Part shown: positions 19,001 to 26,824 of the stretch, one piece after another
Numbering within the stretch: the stretch's first letter is position 1
How the letters are laid out: each line of letters opens with the position of its first letter
The notes under the pieces: model-generated
What the model saw: the letters and a program-made list of their open reading frames with translations, nothing else
What the model was told of the DNA's origin: nothing
The model's database searches: none
Made by a program: the position numbers and the translations under genes
Source: Candidatus Zhuqueibacterota bacterium
Lineage (GTDB): Bacteria > Zhuqueibacterota > Zhuqueibacteria > Residuimicrobiales > Krinioviventaceae
DNA: 42,432 nt
Direction: 5' to 3'
Assembly (NCBI GenBank): GCA_016929295.1
Contig: JAFGJB010000225.1
Span: 1 to 42,432, forward strand

Positions 19001-20477
19001 AATCGCGATGCGGATCATCTGCTAAATCAAGCGAGCCCATTGCTTGAGCGGCCTTTTCTTCAAAAACTTTGCCTAAATTATAGTTGGCTTTTAATGTCTG
19101 TGCTTTCGCCTGAGCGGCACTGTAAAGCGCTGCAGCGGCCACACTGGCGAGGATGACAATTATAATGGCCGCAATTGCCCAGCTGATGTAGGATCGCTTT
19201 TTTAAAGCTTTTTCACTCTTTTTTATGAAATCAAGAGGCGCGGAAGCATCCAGCCTGGAGATATAGGGGCTAATGTAATTTATTTCCTCTTTGCTCAACA
19301 AAGTGCCGGTCTGCTGGTAAGCAGAATAGCCATCAATGAGTAATTCTCGGATCTTGAGCAGCTGCTTACGCTCTGCGCTCCTTTTTTCGGCAATGCTGCC
19401 GGCAAGGGCGTCGTGCGCCAGCTCATAAATGTCCTCACGCTTGCGCAGGATGCGGTTTTGCTCGAGCGCCTCAAGGCAGGCATCCAACCATGGTCCTGAT
19501 TCGGGGAATTTCTCGGCAAGCTCCTCCCTTTTCTTCGGTTGCTTTGTGCCTTCCAGAGTGGTAAATTCTTCCAGCAAGAGCTGCACGGCCTCTCGAGGAA
19601 TTTTGGGATACGGGTTCGCCAATTGCTTTTGGATGTCTTTAGCATGCTCTTCGAGAAAGGAGGCCAGCACATCGCCCAAAGTGCCCGTCTGTTCGACAAG
19701 TCCCTGGCTGAATTCAACCTTGCTTTGGCTATCACTCGCGTCACCCAGCTTTTCAACGGCCTCTTGATAGAGCTTGTCCAGGTAGACCTGCAAATAAGAG
19801 AGTTGTACGCCGCCGCTTTTATCGCTCAATTTATCTAAAATAAGCTGCGCTGTCTCTTCTCCTTTTTCGAGAGAGATGTCGAATGCCTTGGTCGTGCCTG
19901 TGATGACGCGAAGCAAGTTTCTGCGGTTCATGGACTCCACGCGGAAGCGATTGTCAAGCAAAGAAGGAATGATCTTTTCGAAATTATAGAGCATGCCGAT
20001 GTATTCTTCACGCATCACCAAAATGATCTTGCAAGAGTTTTCTTTCAAGAGTTCAGAGATCGAGCTAATAAAGATATTCTGTTCGTGCTCATTGCCAAAG
20101 ATGAACAGTTCTTCGAACTGGTCAAAAATCAGGTAGATCGGTTTCAAAAAATCGAGAAAGAGCGAGTGCAGCGCTTTGGAAAGCGACACATCAGAGTTGA
20201 TCGGCGTTCGCGCCGCTTTACTGATCTCGCGTCGCAATGCTGCATTGATATCATCCTGACGCCGGATGTAGAGGTCGTACCAGTCGGTGGCCAAAAATCG
20301 ATTGGCCAAACCGCACTGAATCAGGCTGGTCTTGCCGGTGCCGGACTGACCATAGACCAACAGGAGATTGGATTGATGGGCCAGTTCATAAAGCTGTTCT
20401 ACCTCTTCCTGCCGGCCGAAGAAAATCTTATGGTCGTTTTTCTCGTAGGCGTCCAAGAATTTGAAAGGTGATTTCAT
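16014..20477 (-). CDS. nSTAND1-type NTPase with one membrane segment and 21 WD40 repeats (copy A)
   Basis: 1487 residues. The STAND NTPase has FFGRQEEVEQL at its start, Walker A GQSGTGKTS (43-51), Walker B YLIFDQFEELF (115-125) and a winged-helix-type YELAHDALAG (351-360). Basic residues (KKSEKALKKR) precede one membrane segment (about 430-453), which puts the NTPase inside and the rest outside the cytoplasm. Twenty-one WD40 repeats fill about 540-1410, enough for three seven-bladed propellers. A conserved tail (PLQAF, DPIDWLLQNAP) closes the protein. STAND NTPases work as ligand-triggered switches that oligomerise and activate fused or neighbouring effectors. The CHAT protease encoded 15 bases upstream is the natural partner. 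The gene ends in TAG, showing amber is used as a normal stop here. Confidence 0.93.
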   Translation of the reverse strand: MKSPFKFLDAYEKNDHKIFFGRQEEVEQLYELAHQSNLLLVYGQSGTGKTSLIQCGLANRFLATDWYDLYIRRQDDINAALRREISKAARTPINSDVSLSKALHSLFLDFLKPIYLIFDQFEELFIFGNEHEQNIFISSISELLKENSCKIILVMREEYIGMLYNFEKIIPSLLDNRFRVESMNRRNLLRVITGTTKAFDISLEKGEETAQLILDKLSDKSGGVQLSYLQVYLDKLYQEAVEKLGDASDSQSKVEFSQGLVEQTGTLGDVLASFLEEHAKDIQKQLANPYPKIPREAVQLLLEEFTTLEGTKQPKKREELAEKFPESGPWLDACLEALEQNRILRKREDIYELAHDALAGSIAEKRSAERKQLLKIRELLIDGYSAYQQTGTLLSKEEINYISPYISRLDASAPLDFIKKSEKALKKRSYISWAIAAIIIVILASVAAAALYSAAQAKAQTLKANYNLGKVFEEKAAQAMGSLDLADDPHRDYRQAWLYTLAALDQQIPANRSLPISLGRLLQSDLHMAAFTGCRILPGGQGRMSCVAFSPDGETLASGSENGSIRLWDIASGVERIQLAGHTGWVYSIAFSPDGATLVSGSSDKSIRLWDVASGAERIRLEGHADDVNSVAFSADGKTLASGSADGSVFLWDVASGVARKRLEGHTGWVYGISFSPDGRIVACGSYDGSIRLWDVVSGGEPIRLAGHAGVVHCVAFSPDGETLASGSEDKSICLWDVTKGVERIRLQGHAGDVNSVTFSPDGETLASGSSDKSIRLWDVASGVERNRLEGHTDYIRSVVFSPDGKTLASGSRDASIRLWDVVSCVEQIRLQGHAELVNSVAFSPDGETLASGSEDGSIRLWDVASGVERNRLEGHSGVVCCVAFSPDGEILASGSNDGSILLWDVVGVVRNRLLGHGGGIYSVSFSPGGETLASGSSDGSIRLWDIASGVVRNRLTGHTEYVRSVAFSPDGTILASGSRDGSIRIWDVGSGVVRNRLASHTGGILSVVFSPNGGALAYGSENGSIRLWDVASGVERPLAGHSREVKSVAFSPDGETLASGSNDGSIRLWDVERGIEQSRLGGHAAGVNSLAFSPVGLLASGSEDGSIRLWDVAGSALHRPADHSREVRSIAFSPNGEIVASGTDDGNICLRDVANGVERRLAAHSREVNSVAFSPDGGTLASGSHDGSICLWDVENGIERSRLEVRAAWIYSVAFSPDGKTLASGSGDGSICLWDVASSIEKSRLVGHTGAVLCVAFHHDGTLASGSGDGSVRLWDIESGVEKSQLANRTGWIFSIAFSPDGEILACGSEDGSIYLRDVASGVEQSRLEGHGGGVNSIAFSPDRETLASASSDGSIRLWDLASGTERGRLTGHGGAILCVAFSPDGTLASDSDEGGIRLWNMTLYKDYAKDGRKASSFKTLYALSFQLLPYRLQDIELVARPLPMHLTAVNGYQFPKARPLQAFEAPRPADMDPIDWLLQNAPKAK
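16275..18855 (-). repeat. WD40 repeat array, 21 units (copy A)
   Basis: Twenty-one units of about 126 bp with the consensus VAFSPDGETLASGSEDGSIRL then WDVASGVE. Several units are shortened by one to three residues (for example units 9, 12 and 14). The number equals three complete propellers. Confidence 0.9.
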
Positions 20478-20492
20478 ATCTTACCCTCAAAA

Positions 20493-22259
20493 TTAATCCT
20501 GCAAAAGCTCTTGACGTAACGCACTAAATTGTTGTTGTAATATCGAAAATTGTCTTTCAGAGGCAATTAATGTGTCTTGCCGATTAAAAATAGACTGATA
20601 ATGATAGCTGTTCGCTGCTGCATCGCAAAATGAGTAGAAATAGAGATCGGACGTGTTGCCGCCGGCCAGAGCGTTTTTATCAATCACAAAAGGCGAAAGG
20701 CTCAAATAGTGGCTCATATCTCGAACGGATTTTAACAAAATCACCGATTTACACTCTGCGAAACAGTCATAATCCTTTTCAGCGTCTTCGTTCATCACCT
20801 CGCGTCCGGTTGTGCGCTTCAGGAGCACCTGCGTGTGGCGATACCTGACCTGTGTATGACGGTACTTGATGAGATTGATGTTTTTTATTGTCGTCAAGGT
20901 GTACTTGACAATAAAAGCAAAATGGATCATGATCGTAGCCAGGAACTTTTCAGACTGCTGGCATAAAGTCTCAATCTCTTCGGCAGCAATCTTTTCGTTA
21001 GGCAGCCGGGCGCGCATCGATTCAAGATACAGATGCGCTTGTCGAAATTCTTCCTGCTGCAGCAACCTGGGAAGGTCTTTGAATTCCGCTACGAAAGGAT
21101 CGATATGGTTTCTTTGCAGCACCTCCATGACTGCCGCCATCAGGTCAATATAATTGAATGTGAGGTGACTCTCGTGATCCAGCTCAAAGTAATTCTGCAG
21201 CATTTGCCTATTTTGGGGAGAAATATTCAGCTCCGGATCACGATAGCGATCCTCCCACATTTCCGAGAGAGCAGCAGAGCAAAGCAGTTTTACTATTATC
21301 TCGTAAGTGACGACCAACTGCTGCAGCCGTTGGACGTGAATGGCGGATAATTCCGGAGAAAAGAGTTTACGCAATTGCTCACCCACGGGTAAAGGAAAGC
21401 TGTCGATGACGATGATCGGTAGTTCGCGCTCGTCTTTCTCACCGGCTTCCAAGTCTTCCAGGAACCGCGCCATATCTCGACTGTGTCGGGGTAGTTCATT
21501 GGAGAGCATTTCGATCAACACCCGATTCACCGGCGTGACATTCTGGCCAGAGGGCGCGATGCCAATATCGACCATCCGCTTGACATCCGGCAGCTTCCAC
21601 GCCAATGACTTCTCGGCGTCGGCAATACGTTCATTGATGTGAAGACCCCACTGCATGTCGGCTGTCGGCGCCGTCTCCTCTTCCAGACCCAGGTGTCGAA
21701 ACTCGCCCACTGCCTTTACTTTACCCGTGCTGATACTGAACGCCTTAGCGTTGTCGAATGCATCCTTTATGCAAGCATGCGCCGCCAATTCCTCATAAAA
21801 CTGCTTGGCAAATTCTGCGGCCATTTTATCCTCAATGGAGACCGATGTAGCAATCACCAGGCGGGCGCCGCAGTCAAACAGCAGCTTGACCTGATCCCCA
21901 GTGGCGCAGCCATTGAGAAAGATGAGCTGCAGCGACTTTTGCCGACCCATCAGTTGCGCCAAACCATCGGCGTAAGCCGGTTCTGCTTGGCCTGACAATG
22001 CCTCCAACTGCAGATGGGTTCCATTAGCATGACCACCATAATGAAAGATGGCAATCCGATCATTATAGCGTCTGAACAGCTTAAAAATATCTTCAATCGC
22101 CGTGCTCTCTTCCTTGTGCACCAGGATGTAGCCCTTATCGTGATAATCCTGCAGGGCGTTGAAAATATTTTTCCGTTCTTCCTTGATCGTCTCGAGATAA
22201 TTGTCTCGATCGTTCGAAAAAGCCAGGACGATCACCGGTTGAAGATTTGTCTCACTCAT
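20493..22259 (-). CDS. CHAT protease paired with STAND copy A
   Basis: 588 residues. The N-terminal CHAT domain has the PVIVLAF opening strand, catalytic His77 in FHYGGHA and Cys118 in FLNGCAT. A helical region of unknown family (about 240-430; QLRKLF, LQQLVVTYEIIVKLL) follows. The C-terminal part has LSPFVIDKNAL and is shared with the paralogue at 26.8 kb. It contains a seven-residue tandem duplication (KYRHTQV then RYRHTQV) missing from the paralogue. CHAT domains are caspase-fold cysteine proteases, some of which cut gasdermins or TPR-linked partners. No gasdermin is recognisable in this window. The gene begins after GGAG, and the STAND gene follows after 15 bases. Confidence 0.92.
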   Translation of the reverse strand: MSETNLQPVIVLAFSNDRDNYLETIKEERKNIFNALQDYHDKGYILVHKEESTAIEDIFKLFRRYNDRIAIFHYGGHANGTHLQLEALSGQAEPAYADGLAQLMGRQKSLQLIFLNGCATGDQVKLLFDCGARLVIATSVSIEDKMAAEFAKQFYEELAAHACIKDAFDNAKAFSISTGKVKAVGEFRHLGLEEETAPTADMQWGLHINERIADAEKSLAWKLPDVKRMVDIGIAPSGQNVTPVNRVLIEMLSNELPRHSRDMARFLEDLEAGEKDERELPIIVIDSFPLPVGEQLRKLFSPELSAIHVQRLQQLVVTYEIIVKLLCSAALSEMWEDRYRDPELNISPQNRQMLQNYFELDHESHLTFNYIDLMAAVMEVLQRNHIDPFVAEFKDLPRLLQQEEFRQAHLYLESMRARLPNEKIAAEEIETLCQQSEKFLATIMIHFAFIVKYTLTTIKNINLIKYRHTQVRYRHTQVLLKRTTGREVMNEDAEKDYDCFAECKSVILLKSVRDMSHYLSLSPFVIDKNALAGGNTSDLYFYSFCDAAANSYHYQSIFNRQDTLIASERQFSILQQQFSALRQELLQD

Positions 22260-22324
22260 TTATAAAGCTCCAGGGTTTTATTCTTGTGTGACATTTTCTC
22301 TCTTTTAATTGCAGCATCACCCAA

Positions 22325-25300
22325 TCACTTGAAAATAGTAAACAACCATTCCCATGGCCTTTTCTTTTTCATCTCTTTTGGCGCATTCTGCAATAGCCAA
22401 TCGATGGGATCCATATTTACCGGCCGCGGCTCCTCAAAAGCCTGCAGCGGCCGCGCTTTGGGAAATTGGTAGCCATTGACTTCCGTCAAATGCAACGGCA
22501 ATGGCCTGGCGACCAGCTCGATTTCCTGCAGCCGATAGGGCAGCAATTGAAATGACAAATCATAAATAGTTCTGAAACTGGACGCCTGCCGGCCGTCCTT
22601 TATATAATCATTGTAAAGACGCATATCCCAGAGACGAATGTATCCATCTACTGATCCTGATGCCAATCTCCCGCCATCAGGACTGAAGGCAATACTTATG
22701 ACTGGTCCGCTAAGACTCTCCAGGCGGCTGCGTTCTACGCCATGCGCAACATCCCACAGACGAATGCTCCCATCATATGAGCAGGACGCCAATGTCCCGC
22801 CGTCCGGGCTGAACGCAACGCTATAGACTTGTCCACTATGGCCCTCCAAGCGGTAGGATTCTATTCCGCTCGCAAGATCCCACAGATGAATACTCCCATC
22901 ATATGATCCGGATGCCAACGTCCTGCCGTTCGGACTGAAGGCAACGCTTGAGACTTCACCATCACTTTCTAGCCGGACGCGCTCAGCCCCGCTGGCAACA
23001 TCCCACAAAAAAATGATACTATCACTTGCTCCAGATGCCAATGTCTCTCCGTCCGAGCTAAAAGCAACGCTTCTGACAACATCGTTATGCGCTTCTAGGC
23101 GGTGGCGTTCAACACCGCTCGCAACATCCCAGATACGAATACTCCTATCAAATGATCCGGATGCCAGCGTCCTGCCGTCCGGGCTGAAGCTAACGCTTAA
23201 GACATATCCAGCATGTCCAGCCAGGTGGCGTTCAACTCCATTCTCAACATCCCATAGACGAATAAGCCCATCAGATGACCCGGACGCCAATGTCTTGCCA
23301 TTCGGGCTAAAGTCGACGCTAATGATCCATCCAATATTAGCTTCCAGCCGTTTGAGTTCAGCCCCACTGCTTGCATCCCACAGACAAATAGTAGTAGTAT
23401 CACTTGATCCAGATGCCAATATCCCGCCGTCCGGGCTGAAGGCAACGCTTAAAATATATCCAGCATGCTTCCTCAGGCGGTGTTTAATGCCACTCTCAAT
23501 ATCCCAGAGACGAATGCTCCCATTGTCTGAGCCGGACGCCAATATCCCCCCGTCCGGGCTGAAAGTAACGCCATTAATCCTTCCGCAATGACCCTCCAGG
23601 CGGCGTTCAACGCCGCTCGCAACATCCCACAGACGAATGTTCCCATCATCTGAGCCAGACGCCAATGTCCCGCCATCCGGGCTGAAGGCAACGCCATTAA
23701 TTCTTCCGCAATGACCCTCCAGGTGGCGTTCAACGCCACTCGCAACAGTCCACAGACGAATAGTCCCATTAGATGACCCGGAAGCCAATATCTTACCATT
23801 CGGACTGTAAGCAATACTTTTGACACTATCTGTATGAACCTCCAGGCGGCGGCGTTCAACACCGCTCGCAATGTCCCACAGACGAATGCTCCCATCATAT
23901 GACGCAGACGCTAATGTCCCGCCGGCTGGGCTGAAGGCAACGCTTCTGACAACATTGGTATGCCCTTCCAGGCGGCGGCGTTCGATGCCACTCATAACAT
24001 CCCAGAGACGAATGCTCCCATTTCTTGACCCGGACGCCAATGTCTCGCCGTCTAGGCTGAAAGCAACGCTAAAAACTCCTCCAGCATCGCTCTCCAGTCG
24101 GACGCGCTCAGCCTTGCTGGCCACATCCCACAAACAAATAGTACTATCACTTGATCCGGATGCTAATGTTCTGTTGTCAGGGCTGAAGGCAATGCTATTG
24201 ACTGGTTTAGTGTGACCATTAAGCCGGTGCTCAGCCTCGTTGGTGACATCCCAGAGATGAATGCTACCATCATTTGAACCGGAAGCCAGCATCTTGCCGT
24301 TTGAGCTGAGGGCAATGCTAAGGACTTCTCCGGCATCACCACACAGCCTGGCACGCTCAGTACACTTGGCAATATCCCAGAGACGAATGCTCCCATCAGA
24401 GGCCCCGGACGCTAATGTCTCGCAATTCGGACTGAAAGAGATGCTTAAGACATACCCTGAATGACCCTCCAGGCGACGCTCAGCCTCACTGTCAACATCC
24501 CAAATACGTATGTTCCCATCAGATGAGCCGGAGGCTAATGTCTTGCCGTCCCGGCTAAAGCCGACGCTAAAGATCCATCCAAATTTACCTTCCAGCCGCT
24601 TGAGTTCAGCCCCACTGCTTAAATCCCACAGAGAAATAGTACTATCACTCGATCCAGATGCCAATGTCCTGCCATCCGGGCTGAAGGCAAGGGCTAAAAT
24701 CCATCCCGAATGACCCTCCAGGTGGCGGCGCTCAGCTCCGCTGGCTACGTCCCAGAGACAAATGGTACTATCAGTTGATACAGACGCTAATGTCCTACTG
24801 TCCGGGCTGAAGGCAAGGCAAAAAAACCATCTTGAATGACTCTTCAAGCGGCGATGTTCAAATCCGCTTGCAACATCCCAGAGATAAATAGTACTATCAA
24901 TTGACCCAGACGCCAATGTACGACCATCAGGGCTGAAGGCAACGCTCAAGACCATCCCGCCATGACCCTCCAGGTGGCGGCGTTCTACACCGCTAGCCAC
25001 ATCCCATAGACGAATACTCCCATCAATTGACCCGGACGCCAATGTCACGCCGTCCGGGCTGAAGGCAACGCTATTGACCTGTCCAACATGCCCCTCCAGG
25101 CGGACGCGCTCAGACCCGCTAGCAACATCCCAAAGTCGAATGTTCCCATCTTCTGACCCGGATGCTAATGTCACACCATCAGGGCTGAAGGCAACACACT
25201 TCATATTTCCGTGACTACCGGATAAAATTCGGCAGATTGGGAATGCCGCCATGCGTAAATCGGGCTGCAGCAATCTGCCAAGAGAGATCGGTAGCGAACG

Positions 25301-26824
25301 ATTAGCAGGGATTTCCTGATCCAGCGCGGCCAGGGTGTAAAGCCAGGCTTTCCGAAAGTTATGGTCGGGATCGGCCGTTTGATCAGGTGTGCTCATTGCT
25401 CTAAACGCTTTTTCTTCAAAAATTTTTGCAAGATAATAGTTGAGCAAATCCCGCCGATTCAATTCCCACCTATTGCCAATACCCCAAATAGCCAGCCTCG
25501 CAATGATGAGAAATAAAAGTGATGCAACCGCCCAGCTGAAATAAGCTCGTTTCTTTAAGGCCTTTCTGCTTTTATGCACAAAATCGGCGATCTTGATCTC
25601 ATCGAGCTTGCCAATATAGGGGGTGACATACTTTATTTCCTTTTTATTCAACAAAGTGCTGGTCTGCTGGTAGGCGGAATAACGATCGGCGAGCAGCTTT
25701 TGGATCTTGAGCAGTTGCTTGTGTTCGGCGCTCATATTTTCGGCAATGCGGCCGGCGAGGGCGTCGTGCGCCAGCTCAAAAACGTCTTCACGCTTGCGCA
25801 CAATGCGGTTCTGCTCGAGCGCCTCAAGGCAGGCATCCAACCATGGCGCTGACTTGAATTTCGCGGCAAGCTCCGCCCTTTTCTTCGGCTGCTTTGTGCC
25901 CTCTGGAGTGGCAAATTCCTCCAGCACGAGCTGCACGGCCTTTGCAGGAATTTTGGCATAAGCGTTCGCCAATTGCTTTTGGATGAGCTCGCCACGTTCC
26001 TCAAGAAAGGAGCCCAGCACATCGCCCAGAGCGCCCGTCTGCTCGACAAGTTCCCGGGTAAAGGCAACTTGGGCGTCACTCCCGCCATCCTGTTTCGCAA
26101 CGGCCAATCGATAGAGTTTGTCCAAATAGACCTGCAAATAGGCGAGCTGCACGCCGCCGCGCTCGCTCAATTTCTCCACAATCTGCTGCGCTGTCTCCTC
26201 TCCTTTTTCCAGCGAGATGTCGAATGCTTTTGTCGTACCGGTGATGACGCGAAGCAAGTTTTTGCGGTCCATGGACTCTACCCGAAAACGCTTGTCAAAC
26301 AAGACGGGCACCTTCTTTTCGAAATCAGAGAGCATGGCGATGTACTCTTCGCGCATCACCAGAATGACCTTGCAGGCGACAGTGGCCTGCAACAGTTCTG
26401 CGATCGACTTTATAAAGATCTGTCGCTCTTCCTCAGTGCCAAAAATGAACAACTCTTCGAACTGGTCAAAGATGAGATAGACCGGCCGCAGGTGATCCAG
26501 ATAGAGAGAATGAACCGCCTCGGATATGGAAGCATGGGCAGGGATTGGCGTCTGCGCCTGCCGGCGAATTTCATCCTGCAGCGAGGCGTTGATGTCCTCC
26601 TTTCGGCGGATGAACAGCTCGAACCAGTCGGTCTTTTTGAATTTGTTGGCCAGACCGCACTGAATCAGGCTGGTCTTGCCGGTCCCCGACTGGCCATAAA
26701 CCAGCAGCAGACTGGTCTGGAAGACAAGCCGGTACAATTGCTCTATCTCTTCGCTGCGGCCAAAAAAGACATCGCGGTCACCCCGCTCATAGGCATCAAG
26801 AAACTTGAAAGGTGATTGGATCAT
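22325..26824 (-). CDS. nSTAND1-type NTPase with one membrane segment and 21 WD40 repeats (copy B)
   Basis: 1499 residues, a paralogue of copy A. The Walker A motif is GQSGTGKTS (about 44-52), the Walker B YLIFDQFEELF, and the winged-helix motif FELAHDALAG. A basic stretch (KSRKALKKR) then precedes one membrane segment (about 431-453). Twenty-one WD40 repeats fill about 540-1410 and the tail repeats PLQAF and DPIDWLLQNAP, with an added KKKRPWEWLFTIFK end. The ATG overlaps the TGA of the upstream CHAT gene (ATGA), the tightest coupling in the island, which argues for matched production of the two. Several WD40 units carry local substitutions (GSSDSTICLWD), so copy B has diverged in its likely ligand-facing blades while keeping the NTPase nearly unchanged. 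Confidence 0.93.
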   Translation of the reverse strand: MIQSPFKFLDAYERGDRDVFFGRSEEIEQLYRLVFQTSLLLVYGQSGTGKTSLIQCGLANKFKKTDWFELFIRRKEDINASLQDEIRRQAQTPIPAHASISEAVHSLYLDHLRPVYLIFDQFEELFIFGTEEERQIFIKSIAELLQATVACKVILVMREEYIAMLSDFEKKVPVLFDKRFRVESMDRKNLLRVITGTTKAFDISLEKGEETAQQIVEKLSERGGVQLAYLQVYLDKLYRLAVAKQDGGSDAQVAFTRELVEQTGALGDVLGSFLEERGELIQKQLANAYAKIPAKAVQLVLEEFATPEGTKQPKKRAELAAKFKSAPWLDACLEALEQNRIVRKREDVFELAHDALAGRIAENMSAEHKQLLKIQKLLADRYSAYQQTSTLLNKKEIKYVTPYIGKLDEIKIADFVHKSRKALKKRAYFSWAVASLLFLIIARLAIWGIGNRWELNRRDLLNYYLAKIFEEKAFRAMSTPDQTADPDHNFRKAWLYTLAALDQEIPANRSLPISLGRLLQPDLRMAAFPICRILSGSHGNMKCVAFSPDGVTLASGSEDGNIRLWDVASGSERVRLEGHVGQVNSVAFSPDGVTLASGSIDGSIRLWDVASGVERRHLEGHGGMVLSVAFSPDGRTLASGSIDSTIYLWDVASGFEHRRLKSHSRWFFCLAFSPDSRTLASVSTDSTICLWDVASGAERRHLEGHSGWILALAFSPDGRTLASGSSDSTISLWDLSSGAELKRLEGKFGWIFSVGFSRDGKTLASGSSDGNIRIWDVDSEAERRLEGHSGYVLSISFSPNCETLASGASDGSIRLWDIAKCTERARLCGDAGEVLSIALSSNGKMLASGSNDGSIHLWDVTNEAEHRLNGHTKPVNSIAFSPDNRTLASGSSDSTICLWDVASKAERVRLESDAGGVFSVAFSLDGETLASGSRNGSIRLWDVMSGIERRRLEGHTNVVRSVAFSPAGGTLASASYDGSIRLWDIASGVERRRLEVHTDSVKSIAYSPNGKILASGSSNGTIRLWTVASGVERHLEGHCGRINGVAFSPDGGTLASGSDDGNIRLWDVASGVERRLEGHCGRINGVTFSPDGGILASGSDNGSIRLWDIESGIKHRLRKHAGYILSVAFSPDGGILASGSSDTTTICLWDASSGAELKRLEANIGWIISVDFSPNGKTLASGSSDGLIRLWDVENGVERHLAGHAGYVLSVSFSPDGRTLASGSFDRSIRIWDVASGVERHRLEAHNDVVRSVAFSSDGETLASGASDSIIFLWDVASGAERVRLESDGEVSSVAFSPNGRTLASGSYDGSIHLWDLASGIESYRLEGHSGQVYSVAFSPDGGTLASCSYDGSIRLWDVAHGVERSRLESLSGPVISIAFSPDGGRLASGSVDGYIRLWDMRLYNDYIKDGRQASSFRTIYDLSFQLLPYRLQEIELVARPLPLHLTEVNGYQFPKARPLQAFEEPRPVNMDPIDWLLQNAPKEMKKKRPWEWLFTIFK
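22615..25220 (-). repeat. WD40 repeat array, 21 units (copy B)
   Basis: Twenty-one units counted by their (I/V)xLWD-type ends, the same total as copy A, although individual units do not line up closely one to one. Two neighbouring units (ends near 23730 and 23610) share GHCGRINGV and look recently duplicated. Confidence 0.9.
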
